Source of the DNA: Levilactobacillus zymae
GTDB lineage: Bacteria > Bacillota > Bacilli > Lactobacillales > Lactobacillaceae
DNA: 64,000 nt
Assembly (NCBI RefSeq): GCF_032190635.1
Contig: NZ_JAVLAS010000001.1
Span: 1,984,001 to 2,048,000, forward strand
Direction of reading: 5' to 3'
Part shown: positions 1-8,017 of the stretch, piece by piece
How the letters are laid out: each line of letters starts with the position of its first letter
Position numbering within the stretch: position 1 is the first letter of the stretch
The notes under the pieces: generated by a model
What the model saw: the letters and a program-made list of their open reading frames with translations, nothing else
Databases searched by the model: none
Told to the model about the DNA's origin: nothing
Translations under genes and position numbers: made by a program

Positions 1-1420
1 GGTAGGCTGGCGCGTGTTCGCGGTGAGCCGCCTGAATGAACTGATCACTGACCGACAATCGTTGAAAGGAATAGAAATCGGCTGGTACCGAGGCCGGGGA
101 AACCCAATTAAACGGCGTAATGTACCCAACCGATAAACGCGGTGCCGCCCGTCGTAACCCAGCCACGACCCGATAGTCTAAAGAATGCACCGCCGAATGA
201 TCGCGGGCTAACCGCGTCCCGTATTGGCGAGCAAAGCGCCGAACCATCCCCGCCGAATCCCACGGGGTGGTTTTCAGTTCGACTAACAAGGGTTGATGGT
301 GCCGTTCGGCCACTCGCAGGTAATGCGGCCAACTCACCAACCGGGCCCGTTGTCCATTTTCGTGAAGCGTCAGCTGCGTTAGCCGCCGCAGGGACCACTG
401 GTGCGGCTGAACGTCGCGACCGGCTAGTGCTTTCAGATTCTCATCGTGCAGCACCACCCACCGCTGGTCGCGCGTTTCGTGAAGGTCCATTTCAACGTAC
501 CGGGGATGGCTACGGCTAACGTGCCGTAACGCGCCCAAGGTATTTTGGACCCCGATCCCCCGGTCGACACCCCGGTGACTGATGAGGGCCGTGGCACCCC
601 AGCGCGATTGGCATAACGTCTGAGTAATGACCCCGCCGCTCACGAGAAGCCACCCGGCCAAGCAGACCCCGATCATCCGGTAAGGGGCGCTCACCGGATT
701 AGCCAATTCGGTCGGTTGCCCACACCAACTCCAGACCAGAGTTACCGTGCCCAACAGACTGGCCAGCGTATACCCGCCTAAGATGACCCCCATTGAGCCG
801 ACCGTTAGCCAAGTAACCGCGGAAGCCGGCAAACTGGCATCCAATCGCTGGTTGAGTAAAATCACGCCACCGCTCAGCCCCAACCACCCCAGCATGCTGC
901 CGATTAAGACCATTAGGCCACCACACATCTGTTTTGGCGTCCCCATCGTCCGGGTGACTCGCCAATGACGCGGCCCCCAGATCAGGCTATATGCCAACAA
1001 TCCAAGATAGGCGACAACGACCACACCACCTAGCTCGTGGCGATACAGACTAACCCAATTCACCCAGCTTGCCGGCAAGCGTAACCGCACTAAAAAGCGA
1101 CTTCCTAGGCCCCATAGCCCCCAGGGCAGACTCAACAGACCGAGACTCACGCCCAGCCCTAACCAGGTTCCCCCGCGACGCCAGCCGGTTAACGGCCCCG
1201 CCGCTACTCCGTAGACCCGCCCCAGCTGGCTTAGTTGCCAACCGGCTAACCCTAGTTCTAGCAGGACCACCACCACTAAAGCCGCCGTCCAGCCCGGAAA
1301 CTGCCCGCCCCAACGGAGAATTCCCAGACCCAAAACAAGACCGGTCCATCCCCAAAATAGTCGGGGCGTCATTAAACCGACCCGCCACGCACGCCACAAT
1401 TCCTGTCGTTTCACTCGCAC
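1..1420 (-). CDS. Membrane-anchored glycerophosphodiester phosphodiesterase, 3' end beyond window
   Basis: About 473 codons are visible and the C-terminus runs off the window start. The first ~280 residues are strongly hydrophobic, with several membrane segments, and precede a GDPD TIM-barrel domain. That domain opens with SHRGVD, followed by the E-x-D...T-x-D...V-L-H-D pattern (EMDLHETRDQRWVVLHDENL), which holds the catalytic histidines and metal-binding acids of the family, and later VELKT. This is the layout of membrane GDPD proteins of Firmicutes, which hydrolyse glycerophosphodiesters and may act on lipid or lipoteichoic-acid products. The GTG start at 1420 is chosen because GGGAG lies 8 nt upstream; a second in-frame GTG lies two codons on. 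It follows the ddl terminator. The substrate is not readable from sequence. Confidence 0.85.
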   Translation of the reverse strand, partial: MRVKRQELWRAWRVGLMTPRLFWGWTGLVLGLGILRWGGQFPGWTAALVVVVLLELGLAGWQLSQLGRVYGVAAGPLTGWRRGGTWLGLGVSLGLLSLPWGLWGLGSRFLVRLRLPASWVNWVSLYRHELGGVVVVAYLGLLAYSLIWGPRHWRVTRTMGTPKQMCGGLMVLIGSMLGWLGLSGGVILLNQRLDASLPASAVTWLTVGSMGVILGGYTLASLLGTVTLVWSWCGQPTELANPVSAPYRMIGVCLAGWLLVSGGVITQTLCQSRWGATALISHRGVDRGIGVQNTLGALRHVSRSHPRYVEMDLHETRDQRWVVLHDENLKALAGRDVQPHQWSLRRLTQLTLHENGQRARLVSWPHYLRVAERHHQPLLVELKTTPWDSAGMVRRFARQYGTRLARDHSAVHSLDYRVVAGLRRAAPRLSVGYITPFNWVSPASVPADFYSFQRLSVSDQFIQAAHREHAPAY

Positions 1421-1433
1421 ATTGCCATCTCCC

Positions 1434-1472
1434 ACAAAAAAAGCCGATGAGCCCGCCAAAGCGTCTCACCGA
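1434..1472 (-). terminator. Rho-independent terminator of ddl
   Basis: On the minus strand CGGTGAG and CTCATCG pair, with one G-T wobble, around a 13-nt loop, followed by GC and seven T. It sits just past the ddl stop codon and just upstream of the phosphodiesterase start. Confidence 0.7.
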
Positions 1473-1486
1473 CCCAAATTCTCAGT

Positions 1487-2626
1487 CTACTTCTTTAATT
1501 GATACGTTGATGCGGCCGAATTATCGTCCAACGGCACGAAGTCGTAAGCCAACTTATCTTCACGGTTGAACTCCGCAATTGCCAACTCGATGAGCCGGTC
1601 GATCAATTCCGTGTAGCTAATTCCGGAAGCCTCCCACAATTGTGGGTACAGGCTGATGTTCGTAAAGCCAGGTAAGGTGTTAACCTCCCCCACGTACGGC
1701 ACATTATCCTTGGAAACCAGGTAGTCGATGCGCGCCATCCCCTTCAGGTCTAACGCAGCGTACGTCTGCAGTCCCATCGTGGTAATCTCTTGCGCCAAGT
1801 CTGCCGGTAACTGTACGGGGACTTCAAAGGTCACGCCACTAGCGTCCACAAACTTATTATTGTAGTCGTAGAAGACGTCCTTTTCGGGCACCCGAATGGC
1901 CCCCAGCTTCGATGCTTGTGGGTGTTCGTTACCCAGAATAGAGATTTCGACTTCTTCCAACCCAGCAATGGTTTCTTCCACCAGAACCTTATAGTCGTAC
2001 CGGAACGCGTCTGTTAACCCGTCTAGGTATTCTTGTTCGTTGCTGGCCTTGTGAATCCCCACCGATGAGCCTTGGTTGGCGGGCTTGATGAAGACGTCGG
2101 TCCCCAACTTCGCCTGCACGGTCGCATAATCCATGGTGTCGCGGTTAGCTGGCGTCACCACCACATACTTGGTGTTCCGGATCCCATTAGCGGTTAAGAC
2201 CTGCTTGGTCCGATCCTTATCAAAGGACGTGGCTGATGCTAAGACGTCACTACCGACATAGGGTTTTTTCAATAAACGGAAAAGCCCTTGGATAGTCCCG
2301 TCTTCACCCAGATTACCGTGAATAATTGGGAAGAAAACATCAATGTCCTTTGCCTGTGAAAGATTCCAAATGGGTGCCAATGGATTTGCTGAATCGATTT
2401 TAGCTTGTTCCTCTGCGGCAACCGTCGCTTCGTCTTCACCATCGAAGACACGTTGAGAAGCTGCATCGCTCAAAACAAAACCATCGCGGGTTAAGAGAAA
2501 CAGACTAACCGTATAGCGCGTCTTGTCCATCGCATCGTAGATGTTACGAGCCGACCGCTTTGAAACGTCGTGCTCGGAGGAATTTCCACCGAATAGTAAA
2601 CCGACGTGTAACTTATTTTTTTCCAT
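1487..2626 (-). CDS. ddl: D-alanine--D-alanine/D-lactate ligase, predicted depsipeptide type
   Basis: ATP-grasp ligase of 379 residues making the terminal dipeptide or depsipeptide of the peptidoglycan precursor. Visible signatures are the N-terminal GLLFGGNSSEHDVS, HGNLGEDGTIQG, the ATP-grasp KPANQGSSVG and the C-terminal EVNTLPGFT. The omega-loop reads VFYDYNNKF with phenylalanine at about residue 259. The position equivalent to Leuconostoc Phe261 is Tyr in D-Ala-D-Ala enzymes, and Phe goes with D-Ala-D-Lac synthesis and intrinsic vancomycin resistance. The ATG at 2626 is preferred because AAGGA lies 11 nt upstream; an ATG four codons earlier abuts that ribosome site. An extended -10 promoter lies at 2667. 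Confidence 0.95.
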   Translation of the reverse strand: MEKNKLHVGLLFGGNSSEHDVSKRSARNIYDAMDKTRYTVSLFLLTRDGFVLSDAASQRVFDGEDEATVAAEEQAKIDSANPLAPIWNLSQAKDIDVFFPIIHGNLGEDGTIQGLFRLLKKPYVGSDVLASATSFDKDRTKQVLTANGIRNTKYVVVTPANRDTMDYATVQAKLGTDVFIKPANQGSSVGIHKASNEQEYLDGLTDAFRYDYKVLVEETIAGLEEVEISILGNEHPQASKLGAIRVPEKDVFYDYNNKFVDASGVTFEVPVQLPADLAQEITTMGLQTYAALDLKGMARIDYLVSKDNVPYVGEVNTLPGFTNISLYPQLWEASGISYTELIDRLIELAIAEFNREDKLAYDFVPLDDNSAASTYQLKK

Positions 2627-2666
2627 GATGTCACTCATCCTTACGTGTGTATTTCGGTTAGCCTTC

Positions 2667-2674
2667 AGTATACC
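2667..2674 (-). promoter_or_regulatory. Extended -10 promoter of ddl
   Basis: Minus-strand TGGTATACT (TGn plus TATACT) lies about 40 nt upstream of the ddl start. No good -35 is present. The same TGn-extended -10 style recurs at several genes of this window. Confidence 0.45.
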
Positions 2675-2700
2675 ATTTCTCAAAAAATATTAGTACATCT

Positions 2701-3675
2701 TTATGCTAAAAAATCAATTGAGGAAGATAAATACGCCCGAATTTGTGGGGACAAGTCGCGTTGTAAGCGCATGGCATCCAACAACCGCCGGCGATTATAG
2801 AATTGGTTCCAGCCGGCCGCCGTTTCCGTTGCCCGCCGACGTAAAGCCACCTGCTGGCGCCACTGCTTCAACGCGGTTAAACACATCGCTTCGTAGAGGG
2901 GATGCCGGTTAGTCTGCATCACCAGATAGCCGCCCATTCGTTCCGTCTCTCCATAAATCAACGGGGTCGTTAAGCGCTTGAAGCGTTCCAACAACGTCAC
3001 CATCAAGAACAGCTTATCCGCCCGGGTTAATTGGGGACCGTCACCCAAGGTAGCTAGAACCGCTGTGATTGACGTAAACGCGTGAGCCCACCCCTGGTGA
3101 TTGATAAAACCGCGGGTATCGGTTTCCAAGCAAATATAGGTGGCCACCTTAATCACAATTTCGTCAAAGTCCAGCTGCACTAACCGGGGATGATCATTGC
3201 TGTAATGAATGAGCGTGGCCAAAAACGAAACGGCAGCCGAGCGACCATAGACCCCCTGATTGTTGGGCTCGAGGATGTGATCAAATAACCGATCCTCTCG
3301 TAGCAGTTGGGAAACCAACCACTGAATTTGCGCAGCCGAAAACACCCCGTCTTCCAACGCATCGTAGAGCGTAAAGTGGACCCCCAGATACCGAATTTGC
3401 GGATTAGTGGAACGCAGATGCCGCAACAAGTGATCGAGTTCAGCTAGTGTCAGATGGACGTTTTGGTCCCCTGCCAGTGCCTGATTGACGTCTGTTAACA
3501 GGTCCTGAATCCCATCCCCTTCATCCGGTAAGGTTAACGGCGTCCGGCGTTGCCGGTGCACGCCATCGATTAGCCGCCCCAGCCGGGTTCCCAGGGATTG
3601 GTACACTGTGCCGGCATGCAATTGCCGCCGCAAGTCCCGTAATTGCTGCTGTAACGTCTCAATCTGCTCGTCCAT
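2701..3675 (-). CDS. DUF2785-like protein of unknown function
   Basis: Soluble protein of 324 residues with no signal peptide or membrane segment. The first ~20 residues (rich in Q, L and R) look like a short coiled coil, followed by a largely helical body. The centre carries GFINHQGWAHAFTSITAVL, resembling the GWAHA motif of DUF2785 proteins; I make that family call from memory of the motif. The ATG at 3675 is chosen because GGAGG lies 8 nt upstream; a TTG five codons earlier overlaps that site. The start lies 32 nt after the SPFH gene, so the two are probably co-transcribed. No catalytic residue set can be named. Confidence 0.65.
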   Translation of the reverse strand: MDEQIETLQQQLRDLRRQLHAGTVYQSLGTRLGRLIDGVHRQRRTPLTLPDEGDGIQDLLTDVNQALAGDQNVHLTLAELDHLLRHLRSTNPQIRYLGVHFTLYDALEDGVFSAAQIQWLVSQLLREDRLFDHILEPNNQGVYGRSAAVSFLATLIHYSNDHPRLVQLDFDEIVIKVATYICLETDTRGFINHQGWAHAFTSITAVLATLGDGPQLTRADKLFLMVTLLERFKRLTTPLIYGETERMGGYLVMQTNRHPLYEAMCLTALKQWRQQVALRRRATETAAGWNQFYNRRRLLDAMRLQRDLSPQIRAYLSSSIDFLA

Positions 3676-3707
3676 TAAAGCATCCTCCAATATTTCCCAT
3701 TCTATGA

Positions 3708-4562
3708 CTACGCCTCCACCTTACCCGTGTTAATCACGGGTTGTGAGCCGCGCTCGTTAATGATGGAGACCATCATATTATTTATTAATTGCAACTTCTG
3801 ATTATCCGTTAAGTTCAGGTCCGTCTCGGCCGCTAACCGGTCAATGGCCCCTTCCGTAATCGAAACGGCCCCCTCGACAATAATCTTCCGGGCCGAGAGA
3901 ATGGCCTGCGACTGTTGCCGTTGAAGCATGGCCGAGGCAATCTCGGTCGCGTAAGCGAGGTGGGTCAACCGGGTTTCCATAATTTTGACGCCCGCGACGT
4001 CCAACCGTTCCTGTAACTCTTCGGTGAGGTGATTAGAGACCTCGGTGGGATTACTCCGTAGCGTCAGGGCCGCACCATCACCGAAGTTATCGTAGGCGTA
4101 TTCGGACGCCACGTGGCGGATGGCCGATTCACTCTGGATCTCCACGAACTGTTCGTAGTCCTCTACCGCAAACAAGGCCTTGCTGGTGTCCACCACTTTA
4201 AAAACGATCACCGCAGCGATTTCCACGGGATTCCCCTGCAGATCGTTCACCTTAAGAATGGCGCTATTAAAATTTCGAACCCGCAGCGAAACCGTCGTTT
4301 TATTGGTGAGGGGGACGGTCAGGTATAGTCCAGCCTCACGAATAGTCCCGATGTAGCGCCCAAAGAAGGTGAGCACCTTAGACTGATTGGGACCCACAAT
4401 CGTCAAACTACTGGCCGCTAAGACAGCGATTACAATTAAGATAATGCCCAGTACCGCGGTACCCCCCGCCAACAACACGCAATACCCGCCCGCTAACAAG
4501 AGGGCCAACACTAGGACTAATCCCAGATAGCCATTAATGTGAAAAACGTTCTTTTCCGTCAC
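3708..4562 (-). CDS. SPFH/band-7 (prohibitin/flotillin-like) membrane protein
   Basis: Protein of 284 residues: an N-terminal hydrophobic hairpin (about residues 13-55) followed by a band-7 domain (IVGPNQSKVLTFFGRYIGT, GLYLTVPL, a beta-rich body) and a helical C-terminal part. The later stretch RQQSQAILSARKIIVEGAV is a typical SPFH feature. Such proteins oligomerise on the membrane and scaffold proteases or microdomains; the partner here is unknown. GTG at 4562 is preferred because GGAG lies 8 nt upstream, whereas a GTG three codons earlier overlaps it. A TATAAT lies at 4635-4640, and the DUF2785 gene follows downstream. Confidence 0.85.
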   Translation of the reverse strand: MTEKNVFHINGYLGLVLVLALLLAGGYCVLLAGGTAVLGIILIVIAVLAASSLTIVGPNQSKVLTFFGRYIGTIREAGLYLTVPLTNKTTVSLRVRNFNSAILKVNDLQGNPVEIAAVIVFKVVDTSKALFAVEDYEQFVEIQSESAIRHVASEYAYDNFGDGAALTLRSNPTEVSNHLTEELQERLDVAGVKIMETRLTHLAYATEIASAMLQRQQSQAILSARKIIVEGAVSITEGAIDRLAAETDLNLTDNQKLQLINNMMVSIINERGSQPVINTGKVEA

Positions 4563-4634
4563 GCGACTCACTCCATTCTCGTCAGCCCTTAACCAATAAT
4601 GGCTAACTAACTCAAGTTTTAACCTACTGGTTTC

Positions 4635-4640
4635 ATTATA
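4635..4640 (-). promoter_or_regulatory. -10 element upstream of the SPFH gene
   Basis: Minus-strand GGGTATAATG gives a perfect TATAAT about 73 nt before the SPFH start. No convincing -35 is visible, and it sits just after the terminator of the preceding operon. Confidence 0.4.
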
Positions 4641-4654
4641 CCCGACTCACGGGA

Positions 4655-4697
4655 GAAAATAAAAAACCGGGCCAACTCTCACGAGTTTACCCGGTTC
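4655..4697 (-). terminator. Terminator of the rodA-GcvH-like operon
   Basis: Minus strand AACCGGG..AACTC, a GTGA loop, then GAGTT..CCCGGTT followed by TTTTATTTT: a long GC-rich stem with a U-run, placed 13 nt after the GcvH-like stop. Confidence 0.9.
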
Positions 4698-4709
4698 TGC
4701 GATTTGCGG

Positions 4710-5015
4710 TTAGTCTTCTTGCACGTCGACAAACCAAGCCGCCGTCGTATCGCTCCCGTTTAAGACGTCGAAGCTGTCGGCTAAAGCGGGGTTAACGGCC
4801 GTTACCTTACCCGTTACGGGGCTCGGAATATCCGAAACGGCTTTATCTGCCTCAACGTTCAGCAGGTTATCGCCCTTCTTGATTTGATCGCCAACCGCGG
4901 GTAACTTAGCGAACTTGATGGTCCCTAGTTCGTCTTGACCTTCCGTGGTTAACCCAATGCGGGTGCCATCGGTCGTTGCCTTGGTCCAGAAATACTTCAC
5001 CATTTCACTCATCAT
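4710..5015 (-). CDS. Orphan GcvH-like lipoyl-carrier protein
   Basis: Short protein of 101 residues with the hammerhead fold signature of glycine-cleavage H proteins: LTTEGQDELG, then VEADKAVSDIPSP, whose lysine aligns with the lipoylated lysine of GcvH (ES-VKAASD-type site), and PVTGKVTAVN. It is shorter than the usual ~127-residue GcvH, lacking much of the C-terminal helix. No gcvT or gcvP lies in this window. It is encoded 12 nt after rodA in the same operon, so a role outside glycine cleavage (lipoyl relay or an envelope-linked function) is plausible but inferred. Start ATG 5015 has AAAGGAG 7 nt upstream; another Met codon follows at once. Confidence 0.8.
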   Translation of the reverse strand: MMSEMVKYFWTKATTDGTRIGLTTEGQDELGTIKFAKLPAVGDQIKKGDNLLNVEADKAVSDIPSPVTGKVTAVNPALADSFDVLNGSDTTAAWFVDVQED

Positions 5016-5027
5016 CCACATGCTCCT

Positions 5028-6233
5028 TTATTTAAACGATTCGTTACGACTAAACATGTAACTCTTATAATGATACCGCATTGACATGATCAAACCAATC
5101 CCAATCAGATTACCAATCAATGCCGACCCCCCTTGACTCACGAAGGGCAACGGAATCCCAGTCAACGGTAACAGCCCAATACTCATCCCAATGTTTTCGA
5201 ACACGTGGAAGAGAATCATCATAATGACCCCCGTCGAGATGTACGCGTAAAAGACATTCTTAGTATCGAAAGTCACCCGAATCATTTGATAAATCAGCAG
5301 GAAGTACAGGAAGATTAAGACACAACCGCCGATAAACCCGAAGTTCTCCCCGATGACGGAGAAAATCATATCGGATTCCCGCACGGGGACGTACACGTGC
5401 GAGGTATTAAACCCGGTTCCAAAGATGCCCCCGGACCCGACGGCCTTCATACTCTGCCAGAGTTGATATCCCTGGTTCGAGGTATCAGCCGAGGGATGTA
5501 ACCAGGTGTCGACCCGGGAGAACTGGTAGGCTTGAAAGCCCACCCTTTCCAAGATCTTCCGTCCCCAGCTAGTCGTCACCAGGGTTAAGGCGCCCCCACC
5601 AAGCACGGCGATGGCCCCAAACGTGGGGGCCAAAATCTTCCAGGTCACCCCGGAAACTAAGATGACTCCTCCGGCGATGGCGAAGAACACCAACATGGTC
5701 CCGAAGTCATTTTGCAGCTTCAACCCTACAGCTACGGGCAACGTCCACAAGATGACCTTCCCGATTAAGCGCCAATCCGAGTTAAACGTATGGACCGGAA
5801 ATTGGTTGTTGTGATCGGCTACGACCCTTGCCAGCATCAAAATAAACGCCGGTTTCATAACTTCTGAAGGTTGGAAGGTTAACGGACCGATCGCAAACCA
5901 ACTCTTAGCCCCCGTGTTCAGGTAGTAGGCCCGACTATAGAAGACCAACACGGACAACAGCAGGAACAAGCCAATTCCGTATAACAACGGCGCGACCTTC
6001 CAGAGTTGTTCCGAATCAAACTGCATAATAATGACGATCGCAATGGTACCGATGATGTACCAGGCCAATTGGGAGACCACGGCCGACGTAATGCTCGTCG
6101 CACTCGAATCGTGCGTTGCCGCCACGTAGATCGACGCCAAACCGATCAAAGCCAACATCAGCACACAGAAAATGACCCCCCAGTCAATCCGGGAGTCCAC
6201 CTCATCTTGTTGTCTTGTCGCATTTTTTGCCAC
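5028..6233 (-). CDS. rodA: SEDS-family peptidoglycan glycosyltransferase RodA
   Basis: 401-residue polytopic membrane protein with about ten hydrophobic segments. SEDS hallmarks are TFQPSEVMKPAFIL, KLQNDFGTML, the large-loop segment YVPVRESDMIFSVIGENFGF and the C-terminal PLTGIPLPFVSQGGSAL. SEDS enzymes polymerise lipid II with a class-B PBP. I call it RodA rather than FtsW because it follows mbl in a shape-gene cluster; sequence alone does not fully separate them. The start is GTG with AAGGAG 8 nt upstream. The GcvH-like gene follows after 12 nt. Confidence 0.9.
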   Translation of the reverse strand: MAKNATRQQDEVDSRIDWGVIFCVLMLALIGLASIYVAATHDSSATSITSAVVSQLAWYIIGTIAIVIIMQFDSEQLWKVAPLLYGIGLFLLLSVLVFYSRAYYLNTGAKSWFAIGPLTFQPSEVMKPAFILMLARVVADHNNQFPVHTFNSDWRLIGKVILWTLPVAVGLKLQNDFGTMLVFFAIAGGVILVSGVTWKILAPTFGAIAVLGGGALTLVTTSWGRKILERVGFQAYQFSRVDTWLHPSADTSNQGYQLWQSMKAVGSGGIFGTGFNTSHVYVPVRESDMIFSVIGENFGFIGGCVLIFLYFLLIYQMIRVTFDTKNVFYAYISTGVIMMILFHVFENIGMSIGLLPLTGIPLPFVSQGGSALIGNLIGIGLIMSMRYHYKSYMFSRNESFK

Positions 6234-6271
6234 GATGATTGCTCCTTAATCAAACTCAAGATTTTGTTCTT

Positions 6272-6277
6272 ATTATA
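6272..6277 (-). promoter_or_regulatory. -10 element upstream of rodA
   Basis: Minus-strand CTTTATAATAAG holds TATAAT about 40 nt before the rodA start. The -35 region is poor, so the promoter call is tentative. Confidence 0.35.
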
Positions 6278-6329
6278 AAGGCCGCAGAGAACTTCGACGT
6301 TCCACTCCGGCCAATTTTACCAAAATTTA

Positions 6330-6554
6330 TTATCCCCGGTGCAGGTGGTAGTCCCGTAACAGAACCTCCACACCTTCATCGACGGTCTTAACGTGGTAGA
6401 CATCGCCGTCCGTTAATTGTGCTGCGAATCGATCTGCTAAGGGCTGAACCGTGCCGATGGTGTCCTTGCCAATCTTCAAAACGGACATCGTCGTGCCGTC
6501 GGGTAATTTTTGTTCATCCACGGTCACTTGAACCGCCTTTTCTCGTTTACTCAT
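6330..6554 (-). CDS. DUF2969 family small protein
   Basis: 74-residue soluble protein (MSKREKAVQVTVDEQKL...YHLHRG) recognised as the DUF2969 family, found next to yidD and mbl in lactobacilli. It contains alternating beta-type segments and no catalytic motif. AAAGGAG lies 7 nt before the ATG. The gene starts 12 nt after yidD, so it is read in the mbl-yidD transcript. Its function is unknown; the context suggests a link with envelope growth. Confidence 0.8.
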   Translation of the reverse strand: MSKREKAVQVTVDEQKLPDGTTMSVLKIGKDTIGTVQPLADRFAAQLTDGDVYHVKTVDEGVEVLLRDYHLHRG

Positions 6555-6566
6555 GCCGACTCTCCT

Positions 6567-6866
6567 TTACTTGATTGTGGTTTGCGTCTCATCGTCCAAG
6601 CCCATCGCCTGCCGATAAGCGCGTTCTGCCGCCACATTGCGGCGCAGGGAGAAGTGATCTGGTACCGGATCAACTCCGCCGTGAACAAAGGGGTGACACC
6701 GTAAAATACGAGCTATGCCCATCAAGCTGCCCTTCACTGCCCCGTGCTTAGCTAACGCCTGAAGCATATAGGTCGAACAGGTTGGATAATACCGACAGGT
6801 TGGCGGAAACAGTGGTGAGATCCACCGCTGATAGCCGCGAACCAGTCCCATTAACAATCGTCGCAT
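6567..6866 (-). CDS. yidD: Membrane protein insertion efficiency factor YidD
   Basis: 99-residue protein with the family hallmark [15 protein letters not shown] and the following [14 protein letters not shown]. YidD is a small membrane-associated protein that assists YidC-dependent insertion. AAAGGGGGT lies upstream of the ATG. The gene starts 22 nt after mbl and is probably co-transcribed with it. The C-terminal ~25 residues are charged and variable. Confidence 0.95.
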   Translation of the reverse strand: MRRLLMGLVRGYQRWISPLFPPTCRYYPTCSTYMLQALAKHGAVKGSLMGIARILRCHPFVHGGVDPVPDHFSLRRNVAAERAYRQAMGLDDETQTTIK

Positions 6867-6888
6867 TCAATGACCCCCTTTGGTCAAT

Positions 6889-7893
6889 TTAGTTGTTCTG
6901 CTCTGCCATCTTGGTATTCATGTGCTCTAACAGAACGCCCGCTCCCTTGGCCACGTTGTCCAACGGGTCTTCGGAGATGATGACGGGGACCGTTAATTCT
7001 TGTGAGAAGAGCTTGTCAATGCCGTCCAACAAGGCGCCCCCACCGGTTAACATAATCCCCCGGTCAATAATGTCGGCTGCCAATTCCGGCGGTGTCGTTT
7101 CCAAAACCGTCTTGGCCGCTTCAATGATCTGATCCACGGAATCGTGAATGGCCTCTTCGACTTCGGCCGCCGTAATCGTGGCTTCCGTCGGCATTCCGGA
7201 AACGGAGTCACGGCCCCGAACCGCCATGGTCTTCTTCTCGTTACCCGGTTCCGGGTAGGCCGTCCCAATCTTAATCTTAATGGTTTCGGCCGTCCGTTCC
7301 CCCACAATCAAGTTATGCTTGTGTTTGAGGTAGTTGACAATTTCAGCATTCATGCGATCCCCGGCAACCCGGATCGATTGACTAGCGACAATATCGCCTA
7401 ATGACAGAATCGCGATGTCACTGGTCCCCCCACCCATGTCGATGACCATATTGCCGGAAGGCTTGAAGATATCCATTCCGGCACCTAACGCGGCCACCTT
7501 TGGTTCGGCTTCCAGATAGACCTTAGCGCCGCCGGACTTTTCGGCCGCCTGAATGATCGCTTTTCGCTCGATTTCGGTAATGTTTGTTGGCGCACAAATC
7601 ATAATGTTGGGCTTGGATAAGAAGCCCTTAACGCTCAGTTTATTAATAAAGTAGGAAAGCATGGCTTCGGTAATATCAAAATCAGAAATGACCCCGTCCT
7701 TTAACGGCCGGATCGCCCGAATGTTACCGGGCGTCCGTCCCACCATCCGGTAGGCTTCGGATCCCACCGCCAATACCTTATCGGTTTTCGTATCAATCGC
7801 CACCACCGACGGCTCGTTTAATACGATACCCTTGCCGACCACGTAAATTAAAACGTTCGCGGTCCCCAGATCAATTCCAATGTCTTTCGCCAT
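6889..7893 (-). CDS. mbl: MreB-family cytoskeletal protein, Mbl type
   Basis: 334-residue actin-like ATPase that organises lateral wall synthesis. Actin-fold motifs are present: phosphate-1 DIGIDLGTANVLIY, connect-1, phosphate-2 MVIDMGGGTSDIAI and the adenosine motif IMLTGGGALLDGID. The GTANVLI and RMVGRTPGNI-AIRPLKDGVI stretches are closer to Bacillus Mbl than to MreB. AGGAGG precedes the ATG, and an extended -10 (TGGTATAAT) lies at 7938. It leads the mbl-yidD-DUF2969 unit, with rodA just downstream, which fits an elongasome cluster. Confidence 0.92.
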   Translation of the reverse strand: MAKDIGIDLGTANVLIYVVGKGIVLNEPSVVAIDTKTDKVLAVGSEAYRMVGRTPGNIRAIRPLKDGVISDFDITEAMLSYFINKLSVKGFLSKPNIMICAPTNITEIERKAIIQAAEKSGGAKVYLEAEPKVAALGAGMDIFKPSGNMVIDMGGGTSDIAILSLGDIVASQSIRVAGDRMNAEIVNYLKHKHNLIVGERTAETIKIKIGTAYPEPGNEKKTMAVRGRDSVSGMPTEATITAAEVEEAIHDSVDQIIEAAKTVLETTPPELAADIIDRGIMLTGGGALLDGIDKLFSQELTVPVIISEDPLDNVAKGAGVLLEHMNTKMAEQNN

Positions 7894-7937
7894 ACTATTG
7901 TTTCCTCCTGATTTTTAATGCCAATTTTCAACATTTC

Positions 7938-7946
7938 ATTATACCA
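7938..7946 (-). promoter_or_regulatory. Extended -10 promoter of mbl
   Basis: Minus-strand TATGGTATAATG combines TGn with a perfect TATAAT about 45 nt upstream of mbl. The -35 region (TTTAGA at 17 bp) is weak, as is usual with extended -10 promoters. Confidence 0.6.
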
Positions 7947-7985
7947 TAATCCCCCGAAACTCTAAAAGGTTTGTCCGGGACAACG

Positions 7986-8012
7986 AAAAAGGTGGCTGTT
8001 CGCCACCTTTCA
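7986..8012 (-). terminator. Terminator of murA
   Basis: Minus strand AAAGGTGGC, a GAACA loop, GCCACCTTTTT: a perfect 7-bp stem with a U-run, 6 nt after the murA stop. Confidence 0.92.
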
Positions 8013-8017
8013 GTTGT

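Noticed and set aside
142..519. Plus-strand open frame at the window start
   Set aside because: It is antisense to the GDPD catalytic domain, whose minus-strand frame carries all family motifs.
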